From assembly GCF_028550595.1 (NCBI RefSeq), contig NZ_JAQQGN010000009.1, positions 83,673-147,672 on the forward strand: a stretch of 64,000 nucleotides of DNA, in the 5' to 3' direction. Each line of letters opens with the position of its first letter. The stretch's first letter is position 1. The stretch comes from Luteimonas sp. BLCC-B24 (GTDB taxonomy: Bacteria > Pseudomonadota > Gammaproteobacteria > Xanthomonadales > Xanthomonadaceae). Made by a program: the position numbers and the translations under genes. Positions 16,832 to 25,430 of this stretch are shown piece by piece. Below the pieces are notes generated by a model that saw only the letters and a list, made by a program, of their open reading frames with translations, ran no database searches and was not told where the DNA came from.

Positions 16832-18061
16832 ATGACGCAACTCAACGACACGCCCGACGCACGCGACGTGCTGCGCATCGTCGACGGCCTGCACGCGGGT
16901 GCCAATCGCGTCCTTGCGCGCGACGAGATGATTCTCGTCGGCAGCGGCGACGACTGCGACATCGTGCTCGCCGACGACGGCGTGGCCAACCACCACGCGC
17001 TGGTCACCCTGGTCGGTGGCCGCTACATGGTGCGCGCGCTGGATGCACCGGTGCATGTCGGTGGCACGCAGGTCGATCCCGGCGATCCGGTCGAGCTGTC
17101 GGCGGTGCAGCCCGTGCGTATCGGCGAGGCCTCGATCGCTTTCGGCGCGGAGGACGATCCGGCCTGGGACACCTTCGTCACCGTGTTCGCGCCCGACGAC
17201 GAACGCGAGCCGGTGCGCCCGGCCATCGTGCGGCGCCTGCCGTTGATCGCCGGCGTTGCGATGCTGTCGCTGGCGTCACTGGCGATCTTCGCAGCGGTGT
17301 TGCCGGCGTCCGAGCAGGCGGCCGATCCGCGCGAGCGCCTCGGCGCGCTGATGACCGAGCACCGCGTCGCGAACGTCGAGATCGTCGACGGCGTGGACGG
17401 GCGACCGACGGTCACTGGCGCCGTCGACAGCCGCGCGGCGCTGGAACGGCTCCAGGCCCAGCTCGCGGCCGAGAAGATCGACGCGCAGTTGCAATTGCGC
17501 ACCGGCGAGCACATCGCCAGCGACGTCGCGGAGATGTTCCGCGGACACGGCATTCCGGTGCAGGCGCGCTACGTCGGCAACGGTGACGTCGAGGTCGTCG
17601 GTGAATTCGCCGACGGCGCCGACATCGAGCGTCTGGTGCGTTCGCGCGCCGTGGCCGACATCCGCGGCGTCACGCGCATTCTGCCGCGCACGCCGCAGGG
17701 CGGGGCCCCGCGCGCCGAAGCGGAGCGCGCGGCGCCGGCGCCCGCGCACATCGTGTCGATCGTGCGCGGCAACGATCCGCACCTGGTCGATTCCGAGGGG
17801 CGGCGCTTCGTTCCCGGTGACACGGTTCCCGGCAAGGGGCAGCTGATTTCGATCGGCGAGTTCGCGCACGTGCTGTCCGCGGGCGGTGACCTGGTGAAGG
17901 TCGTCCCCGGGCCGGCGCCGTCGCCGACCGACACGGAGGCGAGCGCCGAAGTCACAGGCGATGCCGCGGCCGCCGATCCGCGCTTCGCGGCCGTGGTCGC
18001 GAACGTCCGTGCGCCCGGTGCCCCGTCCACGTCGCCGGCTGCCGCATCGCCCCGGCAGTAG
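16832..18061 (+). CDS. sctD: T3SS inner-membrane ring protein SctD
   Basis: The protein has 409 residues. Residues about 10-110 form an FHA-like domain (IVLADDGVANHHALVTLVGGRYMV). One membrane helix at about 135-158 is followed by a periplasmic part with BON-like ring-building modules (residues 165-280). A Pro/Ala/Thr-rich tail follows residue 370. SctD forms the outer of the two inner-membrane rings and contacts SctJ and the sorting platform. AGGAGG stands 6 bases before the ATG. An 85-bp gap separates it from sctV. Confidence 0.88.
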   Translation: MTQLNDTPDARDVLRIVDGLHAGANRVLARDEMILVGSGDDCDIVLADDGVANHHALVTLVGGRYMVRALDAPVHVGGTQVDPGDPVELSAVQPVRIGEASIAFGAEDDPAWDTFVTVFAPDDEREPVRPAIVRRLPLIAGVAMLSLASLAIFAAVLPASEQAADPRERLGALMTEHRVANVEIVDGVDGRPTVTGAVDSRAALERLQAQLAAEKIDAQLQLRTGEHIASDVAEMFRGHGIPVQARYVGNGDVEVVGEFADGADIERLVRSRAVADIRGVTRILPRTPQGGAPRAEAERAAPAPAHIVSIVRGNDPHLVDSEGRRFVPGDTVPGKGQLISIGEFAHVLSAGGDLVKVVPGPAPSPTDTEASAEVTGDAAAADPRFAAVVANVRAPGAPSTSPAAASPRQ

Positions 18062-18136
18062 CGAGCACACGCGGTATCGCGTCGCGCGTTCACCTGGTTT
18101 TACCCGTTGTTCTTTCCATCCGACAGGAGCAAGCAC

Positions 18137-18472
18137 ATGACCACCATTTCGCCTGATGCCATCGGCACCTTCATCGGCCGCGCGTCCATGCACGGCGACC
18201 AGGCCGTCACCCGCGGCAATCGCGCCGGCGGCGCCTCCGGTGGCTCCGACAGCTGGTACGCGGCGATGTCGCGCGCCTGGGGCCAGACGCTCGACGCGCA
18301 GGCCACGCGCATCACCAACCTCTCCGATGTCATCGGCAGTGGCGGCGATCAGCCGTCGAACGTGGTCGCGCTCACGGCCGAGAGCCTGAAGATGCAGTTC
18401 CTCTCGAACAACGCGTCGACCTCGCAGAACAGCGTCGGCCAGGCCCTCGAGACCCTCGGCCGCAAGCAGTAA
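18137..18472 (+). CDS. Small T3SS needle- or rod-like protein (SctF candidate)
   Basis: The protein has 111 residues and no Cys. The N-terminal 35 residues are Gly/Ser/Ala-rich and the remainder is helical. The C-terminus (LTAESLKMQFLSNNASTSQNSVGQALETLGR region) has the amphipathic pattern shared by needle (SctF) and inner-rod (SctI) subunits. It sits between sctD and sctI, where sctF is found in Bordetella-type operons. GGAG precedes the ATG at 18137. At 111 residues it is longer than typical needles (about 80), so the identity is uncertain; a second candidate is at 26055-26378. Confidence 0.6.
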   Translation: MTTISPDAIGTFIGRASMHGDQAVTRGNRAGGASGGSDSWYAAMSRAWGQTLDAQATRITNLSDVIGSGGDQPSNVVALTAESLKMQFLSNNASTSQNSVGQALETLGRKQ

Positions 18473-18502
18473 GCGGCCTTCGAAGACAGCAAGGAGATCA
18501 TC

Positions 18503-18913
18503 ATGGTCGACGCGATCCAGGCCGTCGGTATCGAACCCGCGGCGCAGGGGGCGCCCGCCGCCGGCGGACAGCCCGTTGCGGCCGCCTACGAGGTGCGCGA
18601 CTTCGCGCAGGCGATGGACCGCGCCGGCGCGCCGTCCGCCAACGCGCCGCAGGATGTCGCCAACGTGGCGCCGTCCCAACCCTCGGAAGGCATGCGCATG
18701 CTGATGTCGGCGGTCGACAACCTCAACGGTGGTGCGCAGAGCATCAACGATCTCGCCAAGACGATGACCCAGAACACCGGCGATCTCACGCCGGCCCAGG
18801 TGATCGAAATGACGATGAAGTCGCACCACTTCCTGTTCCAGTGCGAAATGACGTCCAACGTGGCCAACCGCACGTCGGACGGCATCCAGCAGCTGTTCCG
18901 GCAGCAGTCCTGA
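18503..18913 (+). CDS. sctI: T3SS inner-rod protein SctI
   Basis: The protein has 136 residues. The C-terminal 50 residues (LTPAQVIEMTMKSHHFLFQCEMTSN... ending TSDGIQQLFRQQS) follow the inner-rod pattern, an amphipathic helix ending in a Gln-rich tail. The N-terminal half is Ala/Pro-rich. Its position immediately before sctJ is the canonical one. A strong AGGAG site precedes the ATG. SctI anchors the needle to the export gate inside the SctJ ring. Confidence 0.85.
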   Translation: MVDAIQAVGIEPAAQGAPAAGGQPVAAAYEVRDFAQAMDRAGAPSANAPQDVANVAPSQPSEGMRMLMSAVDNLNGGAQSINDLAKTMTQNTGDLTPAQVIEMTMKSHHFLFQCEMTSNVANRTSDGIQQLFRQQS

Positions 18914-18929
18914 CATCGAGGTGAGCGGT

Positions 18930-19712
18930 ATGGGCAAGGGCAACCGTGGACGATGGGTGCGCGCGCTGTGCGTGCTGCTGGCATGCTGGGTGCTCGCGGC
19001 CTGCAGCGGCAGTGCGCTCTACAGTGCGATGGACGAGCGCCAGGCCAACGAGGTCATGGGCGCGCTGCTCGGCTCCGGCATCCAGGCCAAGAAGAAACCC
19101 TCCGCCACCAAGGTGGGCTGGGACGTCGTCGTCGCCGACAGCGACATCCCGCAGGCGATGGCCGTGCTCAGCGCGCGCGGCCTGCCGCGCGAGCGGTTCC
19201 AGACGCTCGGCGACATCTTCAAGAAGGAAGGCTTCGCCTCGTCGGCCACCGATGAGCGCGCGCGCTACATCCACGGGCTGCAGCAGGAGATCGCCCACAC
19301 CCTGACGATGCTGCCCGGCGTCGCCAATGCGCGCGTGCACATCGCCCTGCCCGAGCGCGATCCGCTGGGCGGATCGACCGGCAAGACGTCGGCCGCGGTG
19401 TGGGTGTTCGAACAGCCGGGCGCCAGCGTTCGCGACCGCGAGGCCGACATCAAGATCGTGGTCAAGGACGGCGTCGAGGGGCTGACCGACATCAACCAGG
19501 TGTCGGTGAAATTCGTCGCCATGCCGGCGCCGCCCGAGGCCGGACAGAGTGGTGGCGCGTCGATGGCCCTGTCGGCGATGAGCCCGATGGCGATCGGCAT
19601 CGCGGCCCTGATTGTCGTCGGCATCGGATTGCTGCTGGCCTTCGGTAGCCGCTTGCGCACACGCACTGTGCCGGTCAGCGAGGCGCCGGCGCCGAAACGC
19701 TGGCAGGGCTGA
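18930..19712 (+). CDS. sctJ: T3SS inner-ring lipoprotein SctJ
   Basis: The protein has 260 residues. The signal peptide ends in the lipobox LAAC, giving a lipidated N-terminus. Two ring-building modules follow: residues about 30-80 (LYSAMDERQANEVMGALLGSGI, VADSDIPQAMAVLSARGLP) and 120-200 (LPGVANARVHIALPE). A C-terminal helix (AIGIAALIVVGIGLLLAFG) re-enters the membrane. ATG 18930 is chosen over GTG 18921 because GAGGTG lies just upstream of it. Family length is about 245-270. Confidence 0.95.
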   Translation: MGKGNRGRWVRALCVLLACWVLAACSGSALYSAMDERQANEVMGALLGSGIQAKKKPSATKVGWDVVVADSDIPQAMAVLSARGLPRERFQTLGDIFKKEGFASSATDERARYIHGLQQEIAHTLTMLPGVANARVHIALPERDPLGGSTGKTSAAVWVFEQPGASVRDREADIKIVVKDGVEGLTDINQVSVKFVAMPAPPEAGQSGGASMALSAMSPMAIGIAALIVVGIGLLLAFGSRLRTRTVPVSEAPAPKRWQG

Positions 19713-19719
19713 GGCACCG

Positions 19720-20349
19720 ATGAGCCTGCAGAGGCTGCTGGCCGAGGTGGATCCCGCCTGGTACGGCGGGCATGCCGACGCGCCCGATGCGACGCTGCGC
19801 GCACGTGCCGCCGGCAGCGCGCTCGGTCGCCGCCTGCTCGCGCGTACGCTCGCCACCGGCCCGGCGTCGCGTCTGCTCGCACCGTCGCCGGACCCGGCCG
19901 CCACGCGTGCGCTGATGCGGCGCTGGAACCGGCGGCGCCTCGATGCCCTGCACCGCGATCTCGGCACGCTGGCCTATGCGCCGGCGATCCGGGCCGAGAT
20001 CGGGCGTGAACCGGTGCGCCGGTTGAAGGCCGCGCTCGGCAACGGCTATCTGCTGGCCCTGGATCGCAGTGTTTGGGACGGCAAGGTGGACAGCGCCGTG
20101 CAGACACGACTCGCAGCGAACCTGACCGATGCGTTGCACCGGTCGGGCGAGCTGGAGGCCGCGCTGGGCCCCGTGCTCGATCTGCAGGGGCGCGCCGAAC
20201 TGCAGACCTGGGCCGGCCAGCGGGATCCCGTACTCGCCGAATGGGCACGGCTGCTCGATCCGCCCGCGGCACTGCCACCGGCGCATCTGCCGGAGAAGCC
20301 GGTGCTCGTCGTCCACACCCATCACCAGTCCCGCGCTGTCGCTGCCTGA
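19720..20349 (+). CDS. sctK: T3SS sorting-platform adaptor, SctK-like
   Basis: The protein has 209 residues, is Arg/Ala/Leu-rich and soluble, and lies 7 bp after sctJ and just before sctL. That is the position of sctK (YscK, HrpB4), which links SctD to the sorting platform. Motif support is thin, since SctK proteins diverge strongly. RSVWDGKVDSAVQTRL, with its conserved Trp, fits the family. The call rests mostly on position, size and helix-rich composition. Confidence 0.7.
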   Translation: MSLQRLLAEVDPAWYGGHADAPDATLRARAAGSALGRRLLARTLATGPASRLLAPSPDPAATRALMRRWNRRRLDALHRDLGTLAYAPAIRAEIGREPVRRLKAALGNGYLLALDRSVWDGKVDSAVQTRLAANLTDALHRSGELEAALGPVLDLQGRAELQTWAGQRDPVLAEWARLLDPPAALPPAHLPEKPVLVVHTHHQSRAVAA

Positions 20350-20375
20350 GCGTCGGGCCGAAACCGGAAACGCGC

Positions 20376-21035
20376 ATGTCGACCGTGTCCTCTCCCGTAT
20401 CGCGCAGCACAGGCGCCGCGACCGTGTTCGAAACCCGCCGGTTCCAGCGCGCGGTCTCGGCGCGCATCGTGCGCGCGGAGGAATGGCAGGCGTTGTCGGA
20501 GATCGATGCGCTGCTCGCCCGCGTCAACGCGCTCTACGAGTCGGCGGGCGCCGAGGTGCAGGCGGCGCGCGAACAGGGCTATGCCGACGGGTTCGCCGAG
20601 GGCCTCGATCGGGTCAAGCAGCAGATGACCGAGCAGCTGGCATCGCTCAACGAACGCCGCGCGCGCGTGCTCGGTGACGCCGTCGGGCGGATCGGCGATC
20701 TGGCCTGCGCGATCGTCGCGCGCATCGCACCCCAGTTCGATCCGTCGCAGGTGGTGCCTCCGCTGGTCATGCGTGCGGTCGAGTCCGCGCAGGCGGAGCA
20801 GTTCTTGATGATCCGCGTGCACCCCACCGCGCGCGACAGCGTCGAGCAGGGTCTGGGCGCGGTGCGCCAGGCGCACCCGGGCGTGGGCGTGATCGAGCTG
20901 GTCGACGACGAAAGCCTCGATCCGCTGAGCTGCATCGTGGTGTCGGAAGCCGGTGAGGTGCGCGCGGGCGTCAGCCAGCAGATCGAGGCGATTCGCGCCG
21001 CACTGGCCCAGGCGAGCACGGCGGGTCCGGCGTGA
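20376..21035 (+). CDS. sctL: T3SS ATPase stator SctL
   Basis: The protein has 219 residues. A helical N-terminal half (LSEIDALLARVNALYESAGAEVQAAREQGYADGFAEGL, quoted in part) resembles FliH/SctL and the b-subunit-like stalk. The C-terminal half (residues 130-210, QFLMIRVHPTARDSVEQGL, DDESLDPLSCIVVSEAGEV) matches the delta-subunit-like part. SctL holds the ATPase SctN. Its TGA overlaps the sctN GTG (GTGA), so the two are translationally coupled. Confidence 0.92.
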   Translation: MSTVSSPVSRSTGAATVFETRRFQRAVSARIVRAEEWQALSEIDALLARVNALYESAGAEVQAAREQGYADGFAEGLDRVKQQMTEQLASLNERRARVLGDAVGRIGDLACAIVARIAPQFDPSQVVPPLVMRAVESAQAEQFLMIRVHPTARDSVEQGLGAVRQAHPGVGVIELVDDESLDPLSCIVVSEAGEVRAGVSQQIEAIRAALAQASTAGPA

Positions 21036-22396
21036 ATCCGTCACTCGCGACGTCGCCGCTGGACGCCGTGCGCGTGGACGCTGCGGCCGATCCGCTGCTG
21101 CACGCGCTCGGGCAGGTACAGGCGATCGAGCGTGTCGGACGCGTCAGCGAAGCCTACGGCACGCTGATCAAGGCGACCGGCCTGCGCGCGGCCATCGGCG
21201 AGCTCTGTCACCTGCGCAATCCGGGTGACACCGGTCCCGACCGCTTCGAGCTGGCGGCCGAGGTCGTCGGCGTCGCCCGCCAGCACACGCTGCTCACGCC
21301 GCTCGGTCCGCTCGACGGCATCGCCGCGACCACCGAGGTATACGCCACCGGCAAGCAGGCGTCGATCGCGGTCGGCGACGGCGTGCTCGGCCGCATCCTC
21401 GATGCCCACGGCGCGCCCATCGACAACCGGGGCCCGCTGGGCCAGACGGTGGACGCGCCGATCTATGCCGCATCGCCCAATCCGCTCGAGCGCACCCTGA
21501 TCGAACGCCCGTTCGCGACCGGCGTGCGCGCGATCGACACCGTGATCACCGCCGGTGAAGGCCAGCGCATCGGCATCTTCGCCGTCGCCGGCGGTGGCAA
21601 GAGCACGCTGCTGGGCATGCTGGCGCGCGGCGGCGACGCCGACGTCAACGTGATCGTGCTCGTCGGCGAGCGCGGGCGCGAGGTCAACGAATTCATCCAC
21701 GACAATCTGGGCGCCGACGGTCTGGCGAAGTCGGTGATCGTGGTCGCCACCTCGGACCGGCCCGCGCTCGAGCGCAGCCGCGCGGCGTGGGTGGGCACCG
21801 CGATCGCCGAGCACTTCCGCGACCGCGGCAAGCGCGTGCTGCTGCTGGTCGATTCGGTCACCCGGTTCGCGCGTGCACTGCGCGATGTCGGCCTGGCGAT
21901 CGGCGAGCCGCCGGCGCGCCGCGGCTTTCCGCCCTCGGTGTTCAGTGCCTTGCCGCGGCTGTTCGAGCGTGCGGGCAACAATGCCCACGGCTCGATCACC
22001 GCGTTCTACACCGTGCTCGCCGAGGACGAGGACGGCGGTGATCCGATCGTCGAGGAAGTGCGCTCCATCCTCGACGGTCACATCGTGCTGTCACGCAAGC
22101 TCGCGGCTGCGTACCACTATCCGGCGATCGACGTGCTCACCAGCCTCAGCCGCACGATGCCGCGCGTGGTGGACAAGCCGCATCTGCTGGCCGCCGGCCA
22201 GCTGCGCAAATATCTGGCCAAGTACCAGGACATCGAGCTGCTGCTGCAGCTGGGCGAATACAAGCGCGGCACCGATCCCGAAGCCGACATCGCGATCGAG
22301 AAGATCGCGCCGATCCGGGCCCTGCTGCAGCAGGGCGAGCACGATCTGGTGCCGTTCGACACGTCGTCGCAGGCGCTGCGGAGCCTGTTCAAATGA
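21032..22396 (+). CDS. sctN: T3SS ATPase SctN
   Basis: The protein has 454 residues, the family length. Walker A is AVAGGGKST at about residues 184-192; the usual GSGVGKS is altered to VAGGGKS, which keeps the Gly-Lys-Ser core. Walker B is VLLLVDSVTRFARAL, and GERGREVNEF and YPAIDVLTSLSRTMP are also present. It unfolds substrates and detaches chaperones at the base of the export gate. The GTG start overlaps the sctL stop, and the gene's own stop overlaps the sctO ATG (ATGA). Confidence 0.97.
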   Translation: MNPSLATSPLDAVRVDAAADPLLHALGQVQAIERVGRVSEAYGTLIKATGLRAAIGELCHLRNPGDTGPDRFELAAEVVGVARQHTLLTPLGPLDGIAATTEVYATGKQASIAVGDGVLGRILDAHGAPIDNRGPLGQTVDAPIYAASPNPLERTLIERPFATGVRAIDTVITAGEGQRIGIFAVAGGGKSTLLGMLARGGDADVNVIVLVGERGREVNEFIHDNLGADGLAKSVIVVATSDRPALERSRAAWVGTAIAEHFRDRGKRVLLLVDSVTRFARALRDVGLAIGEPPARRGFPPSVFSALPRLFERAGNNAHGSITAFYTVLAEDEDGGDPIVEEVRSILDGHIVLSRKLAAAYHYPAIDVLTSLSRTMPRVVDKPHLLAAGQLRKYLAKYQDIELLLQLGEYKRGTDPEADIAIEKIAPIRALLQQGEHDLVPFDTSSQALRSLFK

Positions 22397-22875
22397 AGCG
22401 CTATCCGCTGCAGACCCTGCTGCAACTGCGTGCCCACCGCACCACGGCGGCGCACCAGGTGGTGCTGGAGCGGCAGCGTGGCGTGGCGCAGTGCCGCGAC
22501 GCCTGTACGCGGATCGAAGGCGAGATCACCGGGCTGGAGACCGAGCGCGTCGCCCATCGTGCGCGCTTGCTCGATGCGCCGCCGCCCGGTGTCGCCTGGC
22601 CCGGTGCAATGGCGCAGCGCGAAGCCCATATCGACCTGCTGGGCGAGCGGATCGTCGCCGCACGGCAGCGCCTGGCGACGGCCGAAGACGCGCTGCGCCA
22701 GGCCGAGGCCGCACTGGACGAGGCGCGTACGGCGTTCTTCCGGGCCAAGGCGCGCGAGGATGCGCTGGAGAAACGGCGTGAGCTCTGGCGCGACGAGCAA
22801 CGCGGCCTGCAGGCCCGTCGGGAGGAGGCGCTCAACGACGACCTGCTCCAGGCGCGGCACACGGCCCGACATTGA
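22393..22875 (+). CDS. sctO: T3SS central stalk protein SctO
   Basis: The protein has 160 residues, almost entirely coiled-coil with many Arg/Glu/Ala heptads (RQRLATAEDALRQAEAALDE). This matches the FliJ/YscO stalk that rotates or seats within the SctN hexamer and contacts SctV. Position directly after sctN with a 4-bp ATGA overlap is canonical. Sequence conservation of this family is low, so context carries much of the call. Confidence 0.85.
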   Translation: MKRYPLQTLLQLRAHRTTAAHQVVLERQRGVAQCRDACTRIEGEITGLETERVAHRARLLDAPPPGVAWPGAMAQREAHIDLLGERIVAARQRLATAEDALRQAEAALDEARTAFFRAKAREDALEKRRELWRDEQRGLQARREEALNDDLLQARHTARH

Positions 22876-22889
22876 GACGAGGACTTCCC

Positions 22890-23615
22890 ATGACCGTACA
22901 GCGCAGCAGTGAGCCTTCGGTGCGCCCGCCCGAGCAGTCGGCGCGGAACCGTCAGGTCGATCGCCAGGCCAGAGGCGACGTCCGCGAGACCCCCGCACGC
23001 GAGTCCGTCGACCGGTTCCGCTCGCTGATGCAGCAGACGCGCAGCGAGCCCGGCGGGCCGCAGCATCCGGGCAGCGAAGGCGGTGCCGATGCGCTGTCGG
23101 CCGCAGGCGAGTCCGACGAGTCGCTGCTGGCCGATCGCGCCGGCCAGCACGAGGCGCTCAAATCGCGGCAGTCGGTGGACGACGTCGTCGACGCACGCAC
23201 GTTCCGCCAGCAGCACGAACCTGGGACGTCGTCGTCGCACCTGCCCTCCGCCGAATCGGCAGCGATGCTGCAGGCGCAGATGGCCCTGCGCGACGGCCAC
23301 CACGTGCCGGCGCCGGCCGCGCCGCCGGGGGATCCGGGCCAGTTGATGGAGATGATGGAACGGCACGTCCGCCAGCTGGCGGTCCACGATGCGCACCACG
23401 CCGGCGACGGTCAGGTGCTGCTGCGGATGCACGACGCGACCCTGCCGGGCACGGATCTGCTGCTCAGCCGCGACGGCGACGGCTGGGTGCTGCGCGCCGA
23501 CAGCCGCTCGCGCGACAGTTTCGACGCCATCCGCGAGGCGGGCCCGCAGCTGACGAAGCGTTTCGCCGAACGCAACCTCGGCACGCTGACGATCGATCCG
23601 CACTTCCATGGTTGA
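22890..23615 (+). CDS. sctP: T3SS needle-length/substrate-switch protein SctP
   Basis: The protein has 241 residues. The N-terminal two thirds are hydrophilic, low-complexity and probably disordered (Gln/Arg/Ser/Pro-rich), as in ruler proteins. The C-terminal domain (residues about 165-240: DGQVLLRMHDATLPGTDLLL, GWVLRADSRSRDSFDAIRE) matches the substrate-specificity-switch domain of YscP/HpaP. It follows sctO by 14 bp, and GAGG precedes the ATG at 22890. Confidence 0.82.
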   Translation: MTVQRSSEPSVRPPEQSARNRQVDRQARGDVRETPARESVDRFRSLMQQTRSEPGGPQHPGSEGGADALSAAGESDESLLADRAGQHEALKSRQSVDDVVDARTFRQQHEPGTSSSHLPSAESAAMLQAQMALRDGHHVPAPAAPPGDPGQLMEMMERHVRQLAVHDAHHAGDGQVLLRMHDATLPGTDLLLSRDGDGWVLRADSRSRDSFDAIREAGPQLTKRFAERNLGTLTIDPHFHG

Positions 23616-23898
23616 GGGCCGGCGCGAGGCAGGCGCCGCACCCGGCCGCCCCGGCACGACCGCCCCTGCACGGCCGGCGCGCACGTCGCGGCTCGGGCTG
23701 ACCAACCGCTGCCTGGAAGCCGGCCTGTACGCACTGATCGCCGGGCTGGTGTGTGCGGCGCTGCTGCTCACCCGGTCCGCCGGCGATGCGGCCTTGCCCT
23801 GGCTCGGCTGGACCGCGACGGCCGGCGTTCTCGGCGGCACGGTGCTGTACGGGATCGGCCGGATCATCCAGCTCGTCGATCGGCCGTCACGCGCCTGA
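23608..23898 (+). CDS. Small two-helix membrane protein at the end of the sct operon
   Basis: The protein has 96 residues. A basic Pro/Ala-rich N-terminus is followed by two membrane helices (LYALIAGLVCAALLLT and LGWTATAGVLGGTVLYGIG). It overlaps sctP by 8 bp, so it is co-translated with the apparatus genes. No family is recognised. By layout (disordered stretch then two C-terminal helices) it resembles a miniature of the protein at 28260-29687. A role in the injectisome is inferred from coupling only. Confidence 0.6.
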   Translation: MVEGRREAGAAPGRPGTTAPARPARTSRLGLTNRCLEAGLYALIAGLVCAALLLTRSAGDAALPWLGWTATAGVLGGTVLYGIGRIIQLVDRPSRA

Positions 23899-23906
23899 GG
23901 CCCGTC

Positions 23907-24563
23907 TCAGTCCTCGAGCCGGGCGTCGTCGAGGGGTCGCGATGCCCGGCGCGGCCGTGGGCCGAGTCCGCGCCAGGCCGGCTGCTGCAGACGGAAGCGG
24001 CGCGCGGCATTGCCGAACTGCGTGCCGCCTTCCGTCTCCTCGAAGCCCAGACGCAGCAGCAGCGGCGGCACCGACCGGTTGTGTGGAGCGCACTGGGCGA
24101 TCAGGGCGGGCAGGCCGAGGGACGAGAACGCATGGGCGCACAGCGCGGCCCCGCCCTCGATCGCATAGCCGCGGCCCCAGGCGGACGGCAGCAGGCGTAC
24201 ACCGATGGCGATGTCGCCATCGACGCCGCTGGGCGTCAGCGAGAACAGTCCCAGAAACCGGCCGTTCCGGTCGCTGGTGTGCCACAGGCCGAGGCCCGGG
24301 CGTTCGCGATAGAGCGTGTTGGCCCAGACCACCAGACCCATCGCGTCTTCGAGACTCGACACCGGATCGTCGAGCAGCATGCGGGTCACGCGCTCCTCGC
24401 GGCCCAGGTGCAGCAGATCGAACGTGTGGCGGAACCCGAACCGGCACAGGCGCATGCGGCGCGTCTGCAGCTCGACGACGTCGGGATAGTCACGGCCACC
24501 GCGCGGCAGATCACGCGCGTCGATCCGGGGGACGGCAGGTGCCGGTGGCGAGGACGGGTGCAT
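23907..24563 (-). CDS. GNAT-family N-acetyltransferase (RimJ/RimL type)
   Basis: The protein has 218 residues. The GNAT core is clear: VVELQTRRMRLCRFG at the start, DIAIGVRLLPSAWGRGYAIEGG (acetyl-CoA binding loop R/Q-x-x-G-x-G/A) near the middle, and LIAQCAPHNRSVPPLLLRLGFEE. RimJ/RimL-type enzymes acetylate protein N-termini or small molecules; the substrate is unknown. It runs against the direction of the surrounding T3SS genes and ends 8 bp from the upstream gene, so it may be unrelated cargo or modify a T3SS component. Confidence 0.85.
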   Translation of the reverse strand: MHPSSPPAPAVPRIDARDLPRGGRDYPDVVELQTRRMRLCRFGFRHTFDLLHLGREERVTRMLLDDPVSSLEDAMGLVVWANTLYRERPGLGLWHTSDRNGRFLGLFSLTPSGVDGDIAIGVRLLPSAWGRGYAIEGGAALCAHAFSSLGLPALIAQCAPHNRSVPPLLLRLGFEETEGGTQFGNAARRFRLQQPAWRGLGPRPRRASRPLDDARLED

Positions 24564-24598
24564 GGCGGTCCTTATCGCGCGATCCGCGACGCCTGTCG

Positions 24599-24630
24599 CT
24601 AGGGACGGCCCTAGATGGGGTACGACCTAG
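24599..24630. promoter_or_regulatory. Double CTAGGG-type operator upstream of the small secreted gene
   Basis: CTAGGG-ACGG-CCCTAG (24599-24614) is a perfect 6-bp inverted repeat with a 4-bp spacer. A second imperfect copy, GGGGTACGACCTAG (24617-24630), follows at once and closely resembles the site at 25920. The pair ends 119 bp before the start at 24750 and 36 bp from the start of the GNAT gene. Confidence 0.5.
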
Positions 24631-24749
24631 CTGTCCAGGCGTCGTGATCGTCGCAGACTCTGCCTGCAGCCGCGAAACGGGCCGCGACACACCCCGCCGC
24701 GCACGATGTCTTGCTTGATCCTTCCTTCAAACGACACAGGAGCTCCATC

Positions 24750-24977
24750 ATGTCCAGCGACGTCTTTTCCGGCATCGGCAACCTGGTCGGCACCGCCCTC
24801 GGCGGCCCGCTCGGCAGCCTCATCGGCAACTTCATCGGCGACCTCGTGGGTCAGCTCTTCAATTCGGCGATGGACGGCATGTTCCAGTCGCTGGGCCTGC
24901 CGCAGTCCGCACAGGATGCGGTGAGCGAGGGCTTCAAGGGCGGCTTCAATTTCAACTTCAACATCGGCGGCCGCTGA
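24750..24977 (+). CDS. Small Gly-rich secreted-type protein with FNFNF C-terminus
   Basis: The protein has 75 residues and no Cys. A glycine-zipper stretch (GIGNLVGTALGGPLGSLIG) is followed by an amphipathic region and a C-terminus ending FNFNFNIGGR. Small, glycine-rich, Cys-free proteins made from T3SS loci include harpins and pilus or filament subunits; either is possible here, and no family is firmly recognised. It has a strong AGGAG site with 7-base spacing and the double operator upstream, consistent with high regulated expression. It shares the FNFNF motif with the protein at 26055. Confidence 0.6.
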   Translation: MSSDVFSGIGNLVGTALGGPLGSLIGNFIGDLVGQLFNSAMDGMFQSLGLPQSAQDAVSEGFKGGFNFNFNIGGR

Positions 24978-24980
24978 TCC

Positions 24981-25289
24981 ATGCAGTACGACACGCAGGC
25001 GCAGCGCCAGGCGTGGATCGAAGGCCTGGCGCAGCTGCGCGAGCAGGGCGCGATCGATGCCGACGACGAGAACACCTTGATCCGGCACATGGACGAGCGG
25101 CTCGATGCCGTGCAGCAGGAGCTCAAGGCGCTCGTGCCCGAGTACGAACAGCGCGTGGCCGAGGACGGCCGGGAGGTCGCGGATGCCTGGATCGGCACCC
25201 GGGCGCGGGAGATGGGGGAGCGCGAAGGTGCAGATGCGCGGCGCATGGTGGATTCGCTGACTGCGGTCCGCAACGCGCCAGCGATGTGA
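24981..25289 (+). CDS. Small charged helical protein, candidate T3SS chaperone
   Basis: The protein has 102 residues, is acidic (many Glu/Asp) and almost wholly helical (GLAQLREQGAIDADDENTLI, DERLDAVQQELKALVPEYEQ). It has no signal peptide. It starts 3 bp after the preceding small secreted gene. Small acidic helical proteins next to T3SS substrates are commonly their chaperones. That is an inference; no chaperone family signature was recognised. Confidence 0.5.
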   Translation: MQYDTQAQRQAWIEGLAQLREQGAIDADDENTLIRHMDERLDAVQQELKALVPEYEQRVAEDGREVADAWIGTRAREMGEREGADARRMVDSLTAVRNAPAM

Positions 25290-25294
25290 GGCCG

Positions 25295-25331
25295 GACACG
25301 CGGCGCAGGGTGAGTCCGTGCGCCGCGTGTC
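25295..25331. other. Long perfect hairpin between accessory T3SS genes
   Basis: A perfect 13-bp stem (GACACGCGGCGCA pairing with TGCGCCGCGTGTC) encloses an 11-base loop. No T-run follows, so it is not a classical terminator. It starts 6 bp after the stop at 25289. It could be an mRNA-stabilising or processing element, or a Rho-linked attenuator between two accessory cistrons. Confidence 0.55.
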
Positions 25332-25430
25332 GAGGTCGTTCCGACGGACGGCTGCACACGCACGTAACGCGAGCCTGTCCGATCATGCGAGGGTGCCCGA
25401 TCGGGTCGCCGTCGAATCCAGGAGTTGTCC

